Origin: Dama dama
Taxonomy: Eukaryota; Chordata; Mammalia; Artiodactyla; Cervidae
Assembly: GCF_033118175.1 (NCBI RefSeq)
Contig: NC_083685.1
Coordinates: 116,654,501 to 116,718,500 of the forward strand
Direction of reading: 5' to 3'
Length of the DNA stretch: 64,000 nucleotides
Shown here: one piece after another, positions 20,477-31,424 of the stretch
How positions within the stretch are numbered: position 1 is the first letter of the stretch
Layout of the letters: every line of letters starts with the position of its first letter
Position numbers and translations under genes: made by a program
The notes under the pieces: generated by a model
What the model was told of the DNA's origin: nothing
The model's input: only the letters and a program-made list of their open reading frames with translations
Databases searched by the model: none

Positions 20477-20955
20477 GTTAGAAAACCAGAGGGGAAAGTA
20501 TTTTTAATCGAATAAAATAATATTAAAGGCAACACAACGGTAGCCCTGCAGTCTGAACTGTGCAGGGGATCTCTGAGATGTCTGCGGCAACATGAAAGGG
20601 AAGAAATAAATGATTAAGGGGGTCACCCCATCAGTGGTAGATCGGAGACAGGAATCCAGTTTTCTCCTGATTATCAGTAATCTTGGCTGCTTTTCCCAAG
20701 GTAGGAGGCTCTTAGAGGTTTAGACTAGTGCCCACAGATTTGCAAAGAAGGCACCGGAGCCTGTGCTAGATACACCCTCTGCCAGGTTTATTTTTGTCTG
20801 TGTTTTTCATAGGCAAAGATGACTCTCTTCCATTTATTGTGCATATTTAGACACTTGATAACTTGCCAACTAATGTCAAGGTCTGGCATTTTTTATTGGA
20901 TAGAGAATAGGGAAAAGGGAGAATAGAAATACTTGGACTTTTCATCAGTGCTCAG
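20477..20955. other. start of intron 1, nothing recognised
   Basis: No repeat or regulatory motif stood out beyond the GC-rich edge. Confidence 0.4.
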
Positions 20956-20959
20956 AATC

Positions 20960-21636
20960 CTCAGGTGTCCGTGGTTTGGGTGTCTTCTCAGTAATCCCCC
21001 AAATCCAGCTGACCTCCATGTCTCCTGCAGCATCACACACCCTTCCTTCTTTTCTTATCACTGCCACCCTAGTTTTGGGCTCTATGACCTTTTAACTAAT
21101 CTTCCCAGGTAGCTCAGTGGTAAAGAATCTACCTGCCAATGCAGGAGACACAGGAGATGTGGATTCAATCCCTGGGGCAGGAAGATCCCCTGGAGAAGGG
21201 AATGGTAACCCACTCCAGTATTCTTGCCTGAAAAATGCCATGGATAGAGAGCCTGGCGGGCTACAGTTCTTGTGGTAGTAGAGAGTCAGACACGACTGAG
21301 CACCTGAGCACAACCTTTTAACTGGATTATTAGATGGGCCTCCTAACCACACCCTGCATCCCTGTCTTCCACACCCTATGCCCACCATTTCCATTGTTCT
21401 AAAACCAGCACAGATCCAGTGTCATTGAGCCACACTGTTAGGAAGCTCTCAAAATACCTTACTCTCTGGGGAATGAAATCCCTTCCCCAGGGCTTACCTT
21501 CTTGCTTTTCCTCATTCAGCACTTCTTCAATCATACTTCCACCAGAGGCAACTGTGTGTTACATACTGAACATTACTCTCTGCCTTCATACCAACTCCTA
21601 AGGCACATCCTGAGCCTGGCAGAGCCCAGAGCAAAT
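20960..21636 (+). mobile_element. L2 LINE 3' region, split by a Bov-tA
   Basis: Diverged L2 ('tgggcctcctaaccacaccc', 'aaaaccagcacagatccagt', 'cattactctctgccttcata'). Continuity across the SINE is shown by the duplicated accttttaact. Confidence 0.6.
21098..21312 (+). mobile_element. Bov-tA SINE inside L2
   Basis: Head 'cttcccaggtagctcagtgg', full tail. TSD accttttaact at 21087-21097 and 21313-21323. Confidence 0.93.
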
Positions 21637-21637
21637 G

Positions 21638-21717
21638 TATTGAGTTGGCCAAAAAATATGTTTGGGTTTTCCATACTCTTATGAAAAATTTGAATGAAAT
21701 ATTTGGACAACCCAATA
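21638..21717. mobile_element. mariner-derived MITE, 80 bp
   Basis: TATTGAGTTGGCCAAAAAA at the left pairs with a reversed TTGGACAACCCAATA at the right, with TA at both edges as for Tc1/mariner target sites. It is essentially two terminal repeats back to back, with no transposase. A sister copy is at 44257-44334. Confidence 0.8.
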
Positions 21718-21799
21718 TTTATGTGAAGTCTTTATTTTGGGCACTTTGTCATCCAAACTTCATTGGTTCTTCAGCAATCCCTAATACCTGTCTATCTCT

Positions 21800-23688
21800 T
21801 GTGGCATTGTTGTTCAGTTGCTCAGTTGTGTCCAACTCTTTGGGACCCCATGGACTGCAGCACACCAGGCTTTCCTGTCCTTCACCATCTCCCAGAGCTT
21901 GCTCAAACTCATGTCCATTGAGTTGGTGGTGCCATCTCATCGTCTGTCATCCCCTTCTCCTGCCTTCAATCTTTCCCAACATCAGAGTCTTTTTCAATGA
22001 GTCAGCTCTTCGCATTAGGTGACCAAAGTACTGGAGCTTCAGCTTCAGCATCAATCTTTCCAATGAATATTCAGTGTTGATTCCTTTAGTACTGACTGGT
22101 TTGATCTTGCTGTCCAAGGGACTCTCAAGAGTCTTCTCCATCACCACAGTTCAAAAGCATCAATTTTTCTGCGCTCAGCCTCCTTTATGGTCCAACTCTC
22201 ACATACATACATGACCAGCTGGAAAAACCATAACTCATAGCTTTGACTATACAGACATCTGTCAGCAAAGTAATGTCTCTGCTTTTTAATATGCTGTCTA
22301 GGTTGGTCATAGCTTTTCTTCCAAGGAACAAGTGTCTTTTAATTTCATGGCTGCAGTCACCATCGGCAGTGATTTTGGAATCCAAGAAAATAAAGTCTCT
22401 CACTGTTTCCATTGCTTCCCCATTTATTTGCTATGAAGTAATGGGACCAGATGCCATGATCTTAGTGTTCTGAATGTTGAGTTTTAAGCCAGGCTTTCCA
22501 CTCTCCTCTTTTGCCTTCATTAAGAGGCTCTTTAGTTCTTCTTCTCTTTCTTTTTATTTATTTATTTTAAAAAATTTATTTATTTTTTATTGAAGGATAA
22601 TTGCTTTACAGAATTATGCTGTTTTCTGTCAAACCTCAACATGAATCAACCATAGGTATAATATATCCCCTCCCATCTCCCTCCCCACCCCACCCCTCTA
22701 GGTTGATACAGAGCCCCTATTTGAGTTTTCTGAGCCATAGGGCAAATTCCTGTTGGCTATTTTACATATGGTAATGTAAGTTTCCCTATTACTCTGTCCA
22801 TACATCTCACTCTCTCCTCCCCTCTCCCCATGTCTGTAAGTCGATTCTCTATGTCTGTTTCTCCACTGTTGCCCTATAAATAAATTCTTCAGTACCATTT
22901 TTCTAGATTCCATATATATGTGTTCAAATACAATATTTATCTTTCTCTTTCTGACTTACTTCACTCTATAATAGGTTCTAGGTTCATCCACCTCATTAGA
23001 ACTGACTCAAATGTGTTCCTTTTTATGGCTGAGTAATATTCCATTGTGTATATGTACCACAACTTCTTTACCCATTCATCTGTTAATGTACATCAGGTTG
23101 TAACTATTGTAAATAGTGCTGCAATGAACGATGGGATGCATGTGTCTCTTTCAATTTTGGTTTCCTCAGGGTATATGCCTAGGAGTGGGCTTTCTGGGTC
23201 ATGTGGTGGTTTTATTCCTAGTTTTTTAAGGAATCTCCATACCATCTTCCATAGTGGCTATATCAATTTACATTCCCACTCTTCTTCTCTTTCTGCCATA
23301 AAGATGGTGTCATCTGCATATCTGAGTTTATTGATATTTCTCCCAGCAGTCTTGATTCCAGCTTGTACTTCATCCAGGCTGGTATTTTGCATGATGTATT
23401 CTGCATATAAGTTGTAGGGTGTAATGTAAATAAATAGTGTCACAATATAGAGCCTTGATGTACTCTTTTCCCAATTTGGAACCAGTCTGTTATTCCATGT
23501 CCAGTTCTAATTTTGCTTCTTGACCTGCATACAGGTTTCTCAGGAGGCAGGTAAGGTGGTCTGGTAATCCCATCTCTTGAAGAATTTTCCAAGAATTTTC
23601 CAAACTCTTGAAGAAGTTTGTTGTGATCCACACAGTCAAAGTCTTTAGTGTAGCCAATGAAGCAGAAGTAATTTTTCTGGAATTTCAG
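21800..23688 (-). mobile_element. BovB LINE, 5'-truncated, split by an L1
   Basis: Reverse copy. The 3' tail starts at 'ttgttgttcagttgctcagt' and the body runs to 'ggaatttcagtagcccaacc'. Translated fragments keep SSWC..KTKI-type RT end sequence and, right of the L1, LRYADDTIF, so the reverse transcriptase YADD motif survives in a broken frame. The L1 at 22551-23280 splits it. Confidence 0.93.
22551..23280 (-). mobile_element. L1 3' fragment inside BovB
   Basis: Antisense ruminant L1 3' UTR and ORF2 end ('gaaggataattgctttacag', 'ctggtcatgtggtggtttta'-like). The 15-bp duplication tcttcttctctttct borders it on both sides, so the order of insertion (BovB, then L1) is certain. Confidence 0.93.
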
Positions 23689-23929
23689 TAGCCCAACCCA
23701 TATTCTGTTCTTGTCAGCTAGCCATCAAGTAATCCTTATTAAAGTATTAACTGATAATTGAAACATTAACTGAGAAGTACTAACCTACGACCTCTTCCCA
23801 CAGTTTGTGCTTTTCAAAAGGAGGTGCTTAAAGATGCAAAAATCTTTAAGACACACTGGATTGAAACTGTAATAGTGAAATGATGGGTAGAGAGTTTGTT
23901 CTGTTGGAGCTAGGACATCCCCCTCATAT
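23689..23929 (+). other. unique DNA with a strong acceptor-like site
   Basis: TACTAAC at 23779-23785 followed by 'ctcttcccacag' ends at 23803. The next bases are open in one frame (CAFQKEVLKDAKIFKTHWIE) up to a weak donor, ACT|GTAATA. That phase does not fit the neighbouring exon candidates, so it is not called as a CDS. Confidence 0.3.
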
Positions 23930-24070
23930 AAAATGATTATAATGATTAACAATGGAGGAAGTTGAAATCCAGATGAGATAGTCAAAGAGAAGTGACCTGC
24001 CTTAGGACACATGGCAAGTGGCTCAAAAGCAGGACTTCCCATTTCTGATTCCCTGATGATAACTACTAGT
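23930..24070 (-). mobile_element. MIR SINE, antisense
   Basis: Resembles reversed MIR ('gagaagtgacctgccttagg', 'acacatggcaagtggctcaa'). Confidence 0.6.
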
Positions 24071-24109
24071 AAGAAAAGCACCTTGGTACATATCGGACCC
24101 ACATTTTTC

Positions 24110-24384
24110 TTCCAGTTCAACATCTATATAAAATAATAGTTTTTACCTCAAAAGATTTCTATGGGGATTTGAGAGATAGGACAAATAAAACACTTAACAT
24201 CTTACTTGATATACAGTAAGCACTCAATTGGGCTTCCCCAATGGCTCAGGAGGTAAAGAATCTGCCCACAATGCAGGAGACACAGAAGACATGGGTTCGA
24301 TCCCTGGATTGGGAAGACACCCCCCCCCCCCCCCGCCCCGAGGAGGAAATGGCAACCCACTACACTCAATAATCAGTAACTTTA
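24110..24384 (+). mobile_element. MIR SINE, split by a Bov-tA
   Basis: MIR 3' part ('aaaataatagtttttacctc' to 'cagtaagcactcaat'), resuming after the SINE as 'cactcaataatcag'. Confidence 0.6.
24229..24365 (+). mobile_element. truncated Bov-tA SINE with a C/G run
   Basis: Head intact, tail cut after 'ggcaacccacta'. Where the family has 'gatcccctggag' this copy has about 16 consecutive C bases (24320-24335), a local expansion or sequencing-difficult run. TSD cactcaat on both sides. Confidence 0.88.
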
Positions 24385-24494
24385 CTTTTTGAGGCGTATT
24401 TTAAGATTTTATTTAACGCATATGCATGTCAGCCATACATTTTTGAAGATTTGTAAATCTTCAAAAGGTTTGGAGATGTCACTTCATGTCTCAG

Positions 24495-24585
24495 TTTTAA
24501 ACTCTTCTACATTTCAAGTGTTTCTGAATATTAAGTTCTATGAAAAGAATCATGGTGCCTTTGAAAGAGGGCAAGAGTTCCAGAG
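24495..24585 (+). CDS. candidate exon 2 of the plus-strand gene
   Basis: Acceptor 'cacttcatgtctcag', donor AG|GTCAGC. Starting with two bases of a split codon, it reads 29 codons including LNSSTFQVFLNIKFYEKNHG and then AFERGQEFQ, and leaves two bases. Those join the single first base of the exon at 31798 to make a Ser codon. An equally phased acceptor lies 24 bp further in. The region is free of recognised repeats. The frame is also open upstream of the acceptor, which weakens the call slightly. No family is recognised. Confidence 0.42.
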
Positions 24586-24652
24586 GTCAGCTTGTAAAAA
24601 CTTTTATCAAGCAACTCCTGTTACAGTGTTTAACGAGTAAACTTGAGCTATG

Positions 24653-24752
24653 TTGTTGTTCGGTCACTAAGTCCTGTTCTACTCTCTGCAACCCCATGAG
24701 CTGCAGCATGCCATGCTTCCCTGTCCTTCTCTATCTCCCGGAGTTTGCTCAT
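24653..24752 (-). mobile_element. BovB 3' tail fragment
   Basis: 'ttgttgttcggtcactaagt' to 'tctcccggagtttgctcat', the last 100 bp of a reverse BovB. Confidence 0.85.
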
Positions 24753-24926
24753 GTAAATTACCAATAAGACTAGTTCTAGCCTTAAAGAGCAAAATGCAAG
24801 GAAAGTGAAATGTTAAATTGAAGAAGCACAATTCCTGGTTGGGGAAAGGATCTTACTCTTCATTGCTCTTTGCATGGTGTTCCTGACGGATGATAAACAA
24901 ATGAAGGGAAAAAAACTGACTTAAGG

Positions 24927-25005
24927 GGATCGTCCCCACCCAGGGATCAAACCCAGGTCTCCCGCATTGCAGGCATATTCTTTACCATCTGAGCCACCAG
25001 GGAAG
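24927..25005 (-). mobile_element. Bov-tA head fragment
   Basis: Only the tRNA-like part is present ('gggatcaaacccaggtctcc' to 'gagccaccagggaa'). Confidence 0.85.
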
Positions 25006-25480
25006 AATTATTGGAAACTAATTCCTAATAATTCTGCTCAGTGGAGACTAAATGAACTCCACCTGACTGAGCTGATGTTTTAGCCTAGAGACTAAAGCTG
25101 GCAGCTGACCATCCATGGTCACATACCCAAGGTCCTCCCTCTTAGTGGAAAGGCATCCCTGGGAGATCAAATTAAAGATCCGAAGGTGTGTTTGGTGAAG
25201 ATTGAATTAGATCAGAGGGAACTGAGTGTCCTTCAGGGATATCTCTAGCAGTTGAGGAGGCCCTGTGGAATAACCTTCCTTCCCTCCAGAGAGGTTTCAG
25301 TCTGGATAACTGATTTGGACTGTTCAAAGCTTTGGGAGGTTTTTTACCCCATCTTTGTTTCAGTTAACTGCCTTTTTGCTCAACTTTTCTGAACCTTTTC
25401 TCTTCCATTTACACCCCTGACAGCATGGCTTGGAGTTAACAAGTCCCAGGTGGCCTTTGCTGTATGGTATGTGGTAAACA
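25006..25480. other. unassigned intronic DNA
   Basis: No repeat or exon recognised. Confidence 0.35.
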
Positions 25481-25696
25481 GAGCTTTCCTGGTGGCTCAG
25501 CAGTGATGGAACTGCCTGCCAATTCGGGAGGCCCGGGTCTGATCCCTGGGTCAGGAAGATCCCCTGGAGAAGGAATTGGCAACCCACTCCAATATTCTTG
25601 CCTGGAGAATTCTATGGACAGAGGAGCCTGGCGGGCTATAGACCATGGAGTCACAAAAGACTCAGACACGACTTAGTGACTGAACAAAAAGACATA
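25481..25696 (+). mobile_element. Bov-tA SINE
   Basis: Head 'gagctttcctggtggctcag', full tail. Short flanking repeat gtaaaca. Confidence 0.92.
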
Positions 25697-26180
25697 GTAA
25701 ACAACTTTTATTCCTCTTCACACCTTGAGATCCACATAGTTACAATGGGAATAGCCCAGAGCCTCCTCACTAGCTTGGTGTTAGGATTAATGAAAAGTCA
25801 AGTGCGAAGTTTCTGGTCTTGAGCCTGTCACATGATAATTCTTCAACAAATGGTAGCTGTCATTATTTGCATAATGTAAATTTAATTTTCCTTGCTGAGG
25901 ATACATCAAGGTACATACATCATGCATGAGTTTATAAAATATCTCTAAAATAGTTATTTCTTGAAAATGTTCACCTTATGTTGCTAGTATCATGGTGGTT
26001 AAGTTTAGATTGATTTTTTTTTTAAATTCTGAATTTCAGAGAGTGACATTTTATGACCTTATACCTAATTGTGAGGGTGTATCCAGTTTGAGACTTGCAG
26101 TGGTTCATGAACTATCTGAAATTTAGTAATACTTATTGGGCTTTCATAGGTCAAATATTTGAGATCTGATTCTCTTGCAG
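25697..26180. other. unassigned intronic DNA
   Basis: AT-rich; nothing recognised. Confidence 0.35.
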
Positions 26181-26279
26181 GATAAAGTAGACTCTACTGG
26201 AGATTGGAAAACTCTACAATTAACTTTAAAAAAGCATGTCCTTTGGGGGAATCCCTTAGAATTTCCCTCGTTTCTAATT
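26181..26279 (+). CDS. possible exon, 33 codons, phase not matching neighbours
   Basis: After 'gatctgattctcttgcag' one frame is open for 48 codons, starting DKVDSTGDWKTLQLTLKKHV. A weak donor, ATT|GTAGTG, ends a 99-bp symmetric exon. Both ends are phase 0, whereas the flanking candidates at 24495 and 31798 need phase 2. It would therefore have to be an alternative exon, part of another transcript, or a chance frame. Confidence 0.28.
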
Positions 26280-26979
26280 GTAGTGGGTCTGTTGTACTAT
26301 TTTACAAAGAGAGGGCAAACTCATTAAAGTTTGTTGGGATAGTTCTCAAAAGTCCAAACAGGCCTTGATTTCTTTATCCATTTTGGAAGCGTCAGACTTT
26401 TCAAAAACCCTTCATTATGGCAATTGATGCAGTCGATGTGATTATAAGAACTTTGAGAACAGAAAACATACTGCTTTTCTGAATTTCTGAGAAATTATTG
26501 CCAAAGGAAAGAATTTGACTTCTGTCCAGAAAGAATATCTGATTTGTTTGGATTTGGGATAAACTCAAGCCATATATGTTTGGCCAAGAGTATAATTTGT
26601 GGACCGATCACCAAGCTCTAAGCAAGACTCAGGTTTCAGAAAGCTATGACAACATCAGGGATCTCACGTGATTATTAAACATGCTCTGGATAGATGAATA
26701 TTCAGGCCAAACACAACAACAAAAAATCCTTCTCATCAACAGGGCACTGAGCAACTCCTGAACCTTCAAGAAATGGATGTTACTTGGTGATGTTTTGTTT
26801 GGATAGCAGGAGAGGGAGGGAACAGAGCAACACAGAAAACAGCTTCCTAGAGGAGCAGGGGCAGCGCTGATTTGGGGGAGCCCCCTTTCTAATCATGTGT
26901 TTCCTGATCCTGGCAATCATGGAGATTTTGCCCTCCTCACTCACAAGGAGGTATCTGGGGATCCCTCAATGGCTGTGCC
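26280..26979. other. unassigned intronic DNA
   Basis: No repeat or further exon recognised in these 700 bp. Confidence 0.35.
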
Positions 26980-27183
26980 ATGGGCTTCAAGGTGCCTCAG
27001 TGGTAAAAAATCCACCCACCAATGCAGGAGACCCAGGTTCTATCCCTGCATCAGGAAGCTCTCCTGGAGAAGGCAATGGCAACCCACTCCAGTATTCTTG
27101 CCTGGGAAATCACATGGACAGAGGAGCCTGGCGGGCTATAGTCCATGGAGTCACAAAAGAGTTGGACACGACTGACTAAACAG
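26980..27183 (+). mobile_element. Bov-tA SINE
   Basis: Head 'gggcttcaaggtgcctcagt', B-box-like 'ggttctatccctgcatcagg', tail ending 'gacacgactgactaaac'. Confidence 0.92.
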
Positions 27184-27273
27184 TAAGAACAGAGGACCAT
27201 GCCCACATACAGGAGCGTTCCTCCCTGACATGGCGTCTGTTTCTTCCTTCCTTCTCTGGGTCTTAGTTGTGGC

Positions 27274-27501
27274 ATGCATGCATGCTACATCCCTGCAGTC
27301 GCGTCCTGCTTTGTGCAACCCTATGGACTGTAGCCCTCGAGACTCCTCTGTCCATGGGATTTCCCAGGCAGGAGTACTGAAGTGAATTGCCATTTCTTCC
27401 TCTGGGGGATCTTCCCAATCCAGGGATCAAACCCATGTCTCTTACATCTCCCGCATTGGCAGGTGGGTTCCTTACCACTAGCGCCACCTGGGAAGCCCCT
27501 G
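27274..27501 (-). mobile_element. Bov-tA SINE inside CHR SINE
   Basis: Reverse copy. TSD agttgtggc at 27265-27273 and 27502-27510. Confidence 0.93.
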
Positions 27502-27536
27502 AGTTGTGGCGCGTGGGATCTATTAATAGCTCCCTG

Positions 27537-27814
27537 CTGCTACTGCTGCTACTAAGTCACTTCAGTCATGTCCGACTCTGTGCGACCCCATAGAGGGCAG
27601 CCCACCAGGCTCCCCCATCCCTGGGATTCTCCAGGCAAGAACACTGGAGTGGGTTGCCATTTCCTCCTCCAATGCATGAAAGTGAAAAGGGAAAGTGAAG
27701 TCACTCAGTCATGTCCAACTCTCAGCGACCCCATGGACTGCAGCCCACCAGGCTCCTCCGTCCATTGGATTTTCCAGGCGAGAGTACTGGAGTGGGATGC
27801 CATTGCCTTCTCTG
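27537..27814 (+). mobile_element. Bov-A2 dimeric SINE inside CHR SINE
   Basis: Two Bov-A monomers joined by 'gcatgaaagtgaaaaggga' after a CTG-rich start. It is flanked by aatagctccctg / aatagttccctg. Confidence 0.95.
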
Positions 27815-27957
27815 AATAGTTCCCTGATTAGGGATCAAATCTGAGCCCCGTGTGTTGGGAGTCTTAGCCACTGGATCACCAGGGCAGCCCCTGACATGGA
27901 ATATTTCTAATGTCTGTATTTCTCTTCAGGAAGCTTTTATTTTTTAAATTTTTGTTT

Positions 27958-28101
27958 AAGGTTTCTTTCTTTTTTTTTTTTTTTTTTTTTTTTGCTGTGC
28001 TGTAGGGCTTACAGGATATTAGTTCCCAAACCAGGGACTGAACCCAGGGCCATGCAGTGGAAGCACCAGGTCGTAACCACTGGACAGCCAGAGAATTCCC
28101 A
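27958..28101 (-). mobile_element. CHR-type SINE with long T run
   Basis: A T run of about 24 bases (27970-27993) followed by 'gctgtgctgtagggcttaca' and the tRNA-like head. Confidence 0.8.
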
Positions 28102-28142
28102 GTACTCTTTCTTTTATGATTTGCTTTCTGTTTTTCTAACTG

Positions 28143-28350
28143 GGGCTTCCTTGGCGGCTCAGAAGGTAATCTGCCTGCAGTGCAGGAGACCCAGGTTTGA
28201 TCCCTGGGTCAGGAAGACTCCCTGGAGAAGGGAATGGCTACCCACTCCAGTGTTCTTGCCTGCAGAATTCCATGGACAGAGGAGCTTGGAGGGCTACAGT
28301 CCATGGGGAAGCAGAGTCGGACACGACTGAGCGACTAAGCACAGCCCAGC
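28143..28350 (+). mobile_element. Bov-tA SINE
   Basis: Head 'ggggcttccttggcggctca', full tail ending 'gacacgactgagcgactaag'. Confidence 0.92.
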
Positions 28351-28599
28351 ACAAGCATCAGATCAGTGGCTAACTAATTTTTTTCTTTTTAACCCTTTGT
28401 GACCTCTCATTGCCTTTGCCCCCACTAAGGACTGATGCTCCCCCCTCCAACTTGGGGGAGGCCCTCTCAGGGTGTCCTCAGGCAGCAGGAACAGCTTCAT
28501 GGCCTAGATAGGCACTAGGTGGGGACAGCAGGGAGGAGAAGAGACACTTAAAGTCGAGATGGGGGCTGCTGCTGGTGTTCAAAGCTGTGCATCCCAAAC

Positions 28600-29190
28600 C
28601 AGTGAATCTAGAACATTCTGCCGATTCACTTAACAAATCTTTGACTGATAGGTGTCAGGGACAATTTACATGTAGACAAATCAATAGATACATGCTGACA
28701 AATGGTAATTAGCACCAGGACAGGTTCAGTGACAGAGAATATTGTGGTGGTGAAGGGGAGGGTGGGAACCTATTTAGGCAAAGTAGTCAAAGTCGGTCTC
28801 TGTGGGTGAGATCTGAAGGAAGAAGAGGAGCCAGCTCTCGGAGGGCGGAGAAGGGGCGCAGGTGAGACAAACAACGCTGGGAGAGTCTTGTGTTAAAAGA
28901 GAGCTCACGGGATTCACGGAGCTGAGAGGAATCCAGCATGACTGGAAAACTATTGTGAGGGAAGGCTGGCGAGGTTGCAAGATTTGGTGGTAGATTTTAT
29001 TTCAAGTACAATGGAAAGCCATGGGTGGGAACTTCCAGTTGGCACAGTGGTGAAGACTCTGTGCTCTGAGTACAGGGGGCCTGGGTTCGATCCTTGGTCA
29101 GGGAACTGGATCCCACATGCTGCAACTAAGACCCGGAGCAGCCCCAAAACAGAAAGCCATGGGTGGTTTTAAGGCATGTTGTGTGTGATG
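28600..29190 (-). mobile_element. L2 LINE, antisense, split by a CHR SINE
   Basis: Reversed L2 3' region; the most recognisable block is 'gtagattttatttcaagtac' with 'aatggaaagccatgggtgg'. The right end is approximate. Confidence 0.65.
29029..29151 (+). mobile_element. CHR-2-type SINE with 15-bp TSD
   Basis: B-box-like 'ggttcgatccttggtcaggg'. Perfect duplication gaaagccatgggtgg at 29014-29028 and 29152-29166. Confidence 0.93.
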
Positions 29191-30895
29191 TGTGTGTGCA
29201 CGTGTCATATCACATGGAGACCTGTGAGGAGGTTCCTCACCAGAACTGGAAGATGGGACCACTTGATCCCTATTCCAGCCATTAAGGAAACTTCAAAATG
29301 TCATTCAAGTACGTTCCTGGCCAGTGGCACAAGATAAGATGATTAGAGATGAATAATCAAAGCCCTTTCTCCTACCTCCAGGACACTGACAAGACCGGAG
29401 GTCCCATATTGCATAGCATGTCCTGACTTTTAACTTCCAGCCTCTCATTTCAGGGTGTCTCACTGCACGGTCCCAGTGATGCCTTTCTGTCCCACGCTGA
29501 GTCCCGCTCCTTTTCCTCCCTGCCTGGCTCTCCTCCTCCTCACCCCTCTGCCCTCCTCATCCCACCCCCCACCCCAGTTCTCCCCCTGCCTTCCTCATTA
29601 AGAGTCAGAGTAACTTGCCAAGCTGCAGCTCTTAGATTCCTCTTTTCCCCAAAACATTTCTTGGCTGGTGACCTCAGTCCCTGGTTCTCGCCTCTCTTTC
29701 CAGGTTGGAGCCTTCTCTGGTTCCCCGTCACCTCTCCCGTCTCTCAGTCAGCCCAACCCCGAGGTCACTCAGTTTTAAACATGTCAACAGAAAGAAGTGC
29801 TCTTGCTCTCACCCTGTAAAAACAACGTGTGAAGGGATGAACCGTGGGGACATCAGTCCACGGGCACCAAGACCGCGGAAGGCAGCTCTTGAAAACCAGA
29901 CGGGACAGAAGGTATCACTGGGCGGCCTCCCTTCTTGGCTCACGGCACCCTCTGAGTCAGGATAATGACAGAACATTCTTAAAACATGACTTAACCACGC
30001 TCGGTCCTCAAACAAATTCCTGGATGTGTGTGGAATACACTCTACCAGCAAGCCCAAGCACAAACATGTGGGGTGGGCTTGTCAGCACGCTTCTCAGAGT
30101 TGCTACCTTTACAAAGCCACCTTCTGAGCCAGTGAGTGAGGGTTCAGCTTTTAAAACTTAAAAAAAAAAAAAAAAAAAAAGCCAGAGACACAACGGGGTT
30201 TTTTATGGCTGTATTTTCAGAGTTTTGTATTGTGGTGACTGGGTTTCTGTCTTAGGGGACTGGGAGGGGGGGCGTGCCCTTGACATCACACATCAGCAGG
30301 AAGACATTATGGAAAAGTCTTTCAGAGATAGAAAAACAAAAAAAGAAAACAAGATATTGTCCATCTCCAAAATCAAGCAGAGGGAGAGAGAATCCCAACT
30401 AGGGTGCAGTTTGTCCTTTAATTCATTTATACCTGGAGTGTGTGTGTGTGTGTTTACCATAGGCGGCTTATCTGAGTGGATTTTTAAGAAATTAATTTAA
30501 CTGAAAAATAATTAAATTACAAACAGAGGAAAAAGCGTTTGGTTGGCATCGTATGGGGTCAGAGGCCGTTGCTAATGCAATATTTCATCAATTGGCTCAT
30601 TGCTATTCTTGCATTGATGTGATTTCATTTCTCAAATAGCTCTTATCGTGGCAGGCTTGCATTTAGGATACATTGTACAGATGCCTTATAATCATTTCAG
30701 TGTGTTTACTTAAAATTTTAAAAGCAATTAAGCAATTTAAAATATATTCGTGTGTGTGTGTTTGTGTGTGTGTGTGTACACACATCCACAGAGAGATTTT
30801 ATAAATGTCCAGACTAGGGTTCTAAGTGAACACTGGGGCAAGTGTTAGATTTATACACTGTAGGGCCCTTCATGCATTTCAAAGAGCTTCATGCA
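29191..30895. other. repeat-poor intronic stretch
   Basis: Only simple repeats were recognised: an A run at 30158-30180, GT runs near 30440 and 30750-30780. A plus frame at 29705-29965 contains the CpG-rich MNRGDISPRAPRPRKAAL and meets AG|GTATCA. No acceptor supports it, so no exon is called. Confidence 0.35.
30750..30784. repeat. (GT)n/(AC)n microsatellite
   Basis: Interrupted gt run followed by acacaca. Confidence 0.85.
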
Positions 30896-30899
30896 GGCG

Positions 30900-31060
30900 A
30901 ATGTTAAGCTTGTTTCATACCCATTGAAACTACCATTATCTTCCTTAATACATTGAAGAAGCCAGAATACAAAGAGTCTCCCTGTGTCCCTTATCCAAGG
31001 CCACACAACTGTTACTGGAACCCTGAGCTTCCTGAGTGCCAGTCACTTGCTTGCTGCACA
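30900..31060 (-). mobile_element. MIR SINE, antisense
   Basis: Resembles reversed MIR ('ccttatccaaggccacacaa', 'ctgttactggaaccctgagc'). Confidence 0.6.
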
Positions 31061-31424
31061 TCACAAGTGCTGGAAAATGGTGATGAGTCAGTTTGTTAAA
31101 AAATATAATAATCTACTGGAGAGGGGGTGAGGGAGGGGAGGGTTTTGAGATACTTGCTTTTTATTTTGATACAAAATAGAAAGGGCCAAGCAACCTTCTG
31201 GCAGGATCTGAATAGATACGTGTGTATCTAGGTGGTGGTATCTTCATGCCCCGACCTGTCCCACGCCTCTGCCCCTTCATCTTTGCTGCAGAATGTTGTG
31301 TCCAGAGTTGAGAAAAACAGTTTGAGGCAGGGGTTTGGAACTGCGTTACCCCAGCAGGATGATAGACCCTCCTGGGATCCTCCCACCTCAGGAGGCAGGG
31401 AGGTGCAGTCATGTATTCATTCAT

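Larger units (their letters stand above)
27234..27888 (-). mobile_element. CHR-type SINE split by two later SINEs
   Basis: CHR pieces at 27234-27273, 27502-27536 and 27815-27888 are collinear. The TSD ccctgacatgg lies at 27223-27233 and 27889-27899. Confidence 0.88.

Noticed and set aside
29820..29912. CpG-rich MNRGDISPRAPRPRKAAL frame meeting AG|GTATCA
   Set aside because: No acceptor and no promoter context; stops lie close upstream in the same frame.
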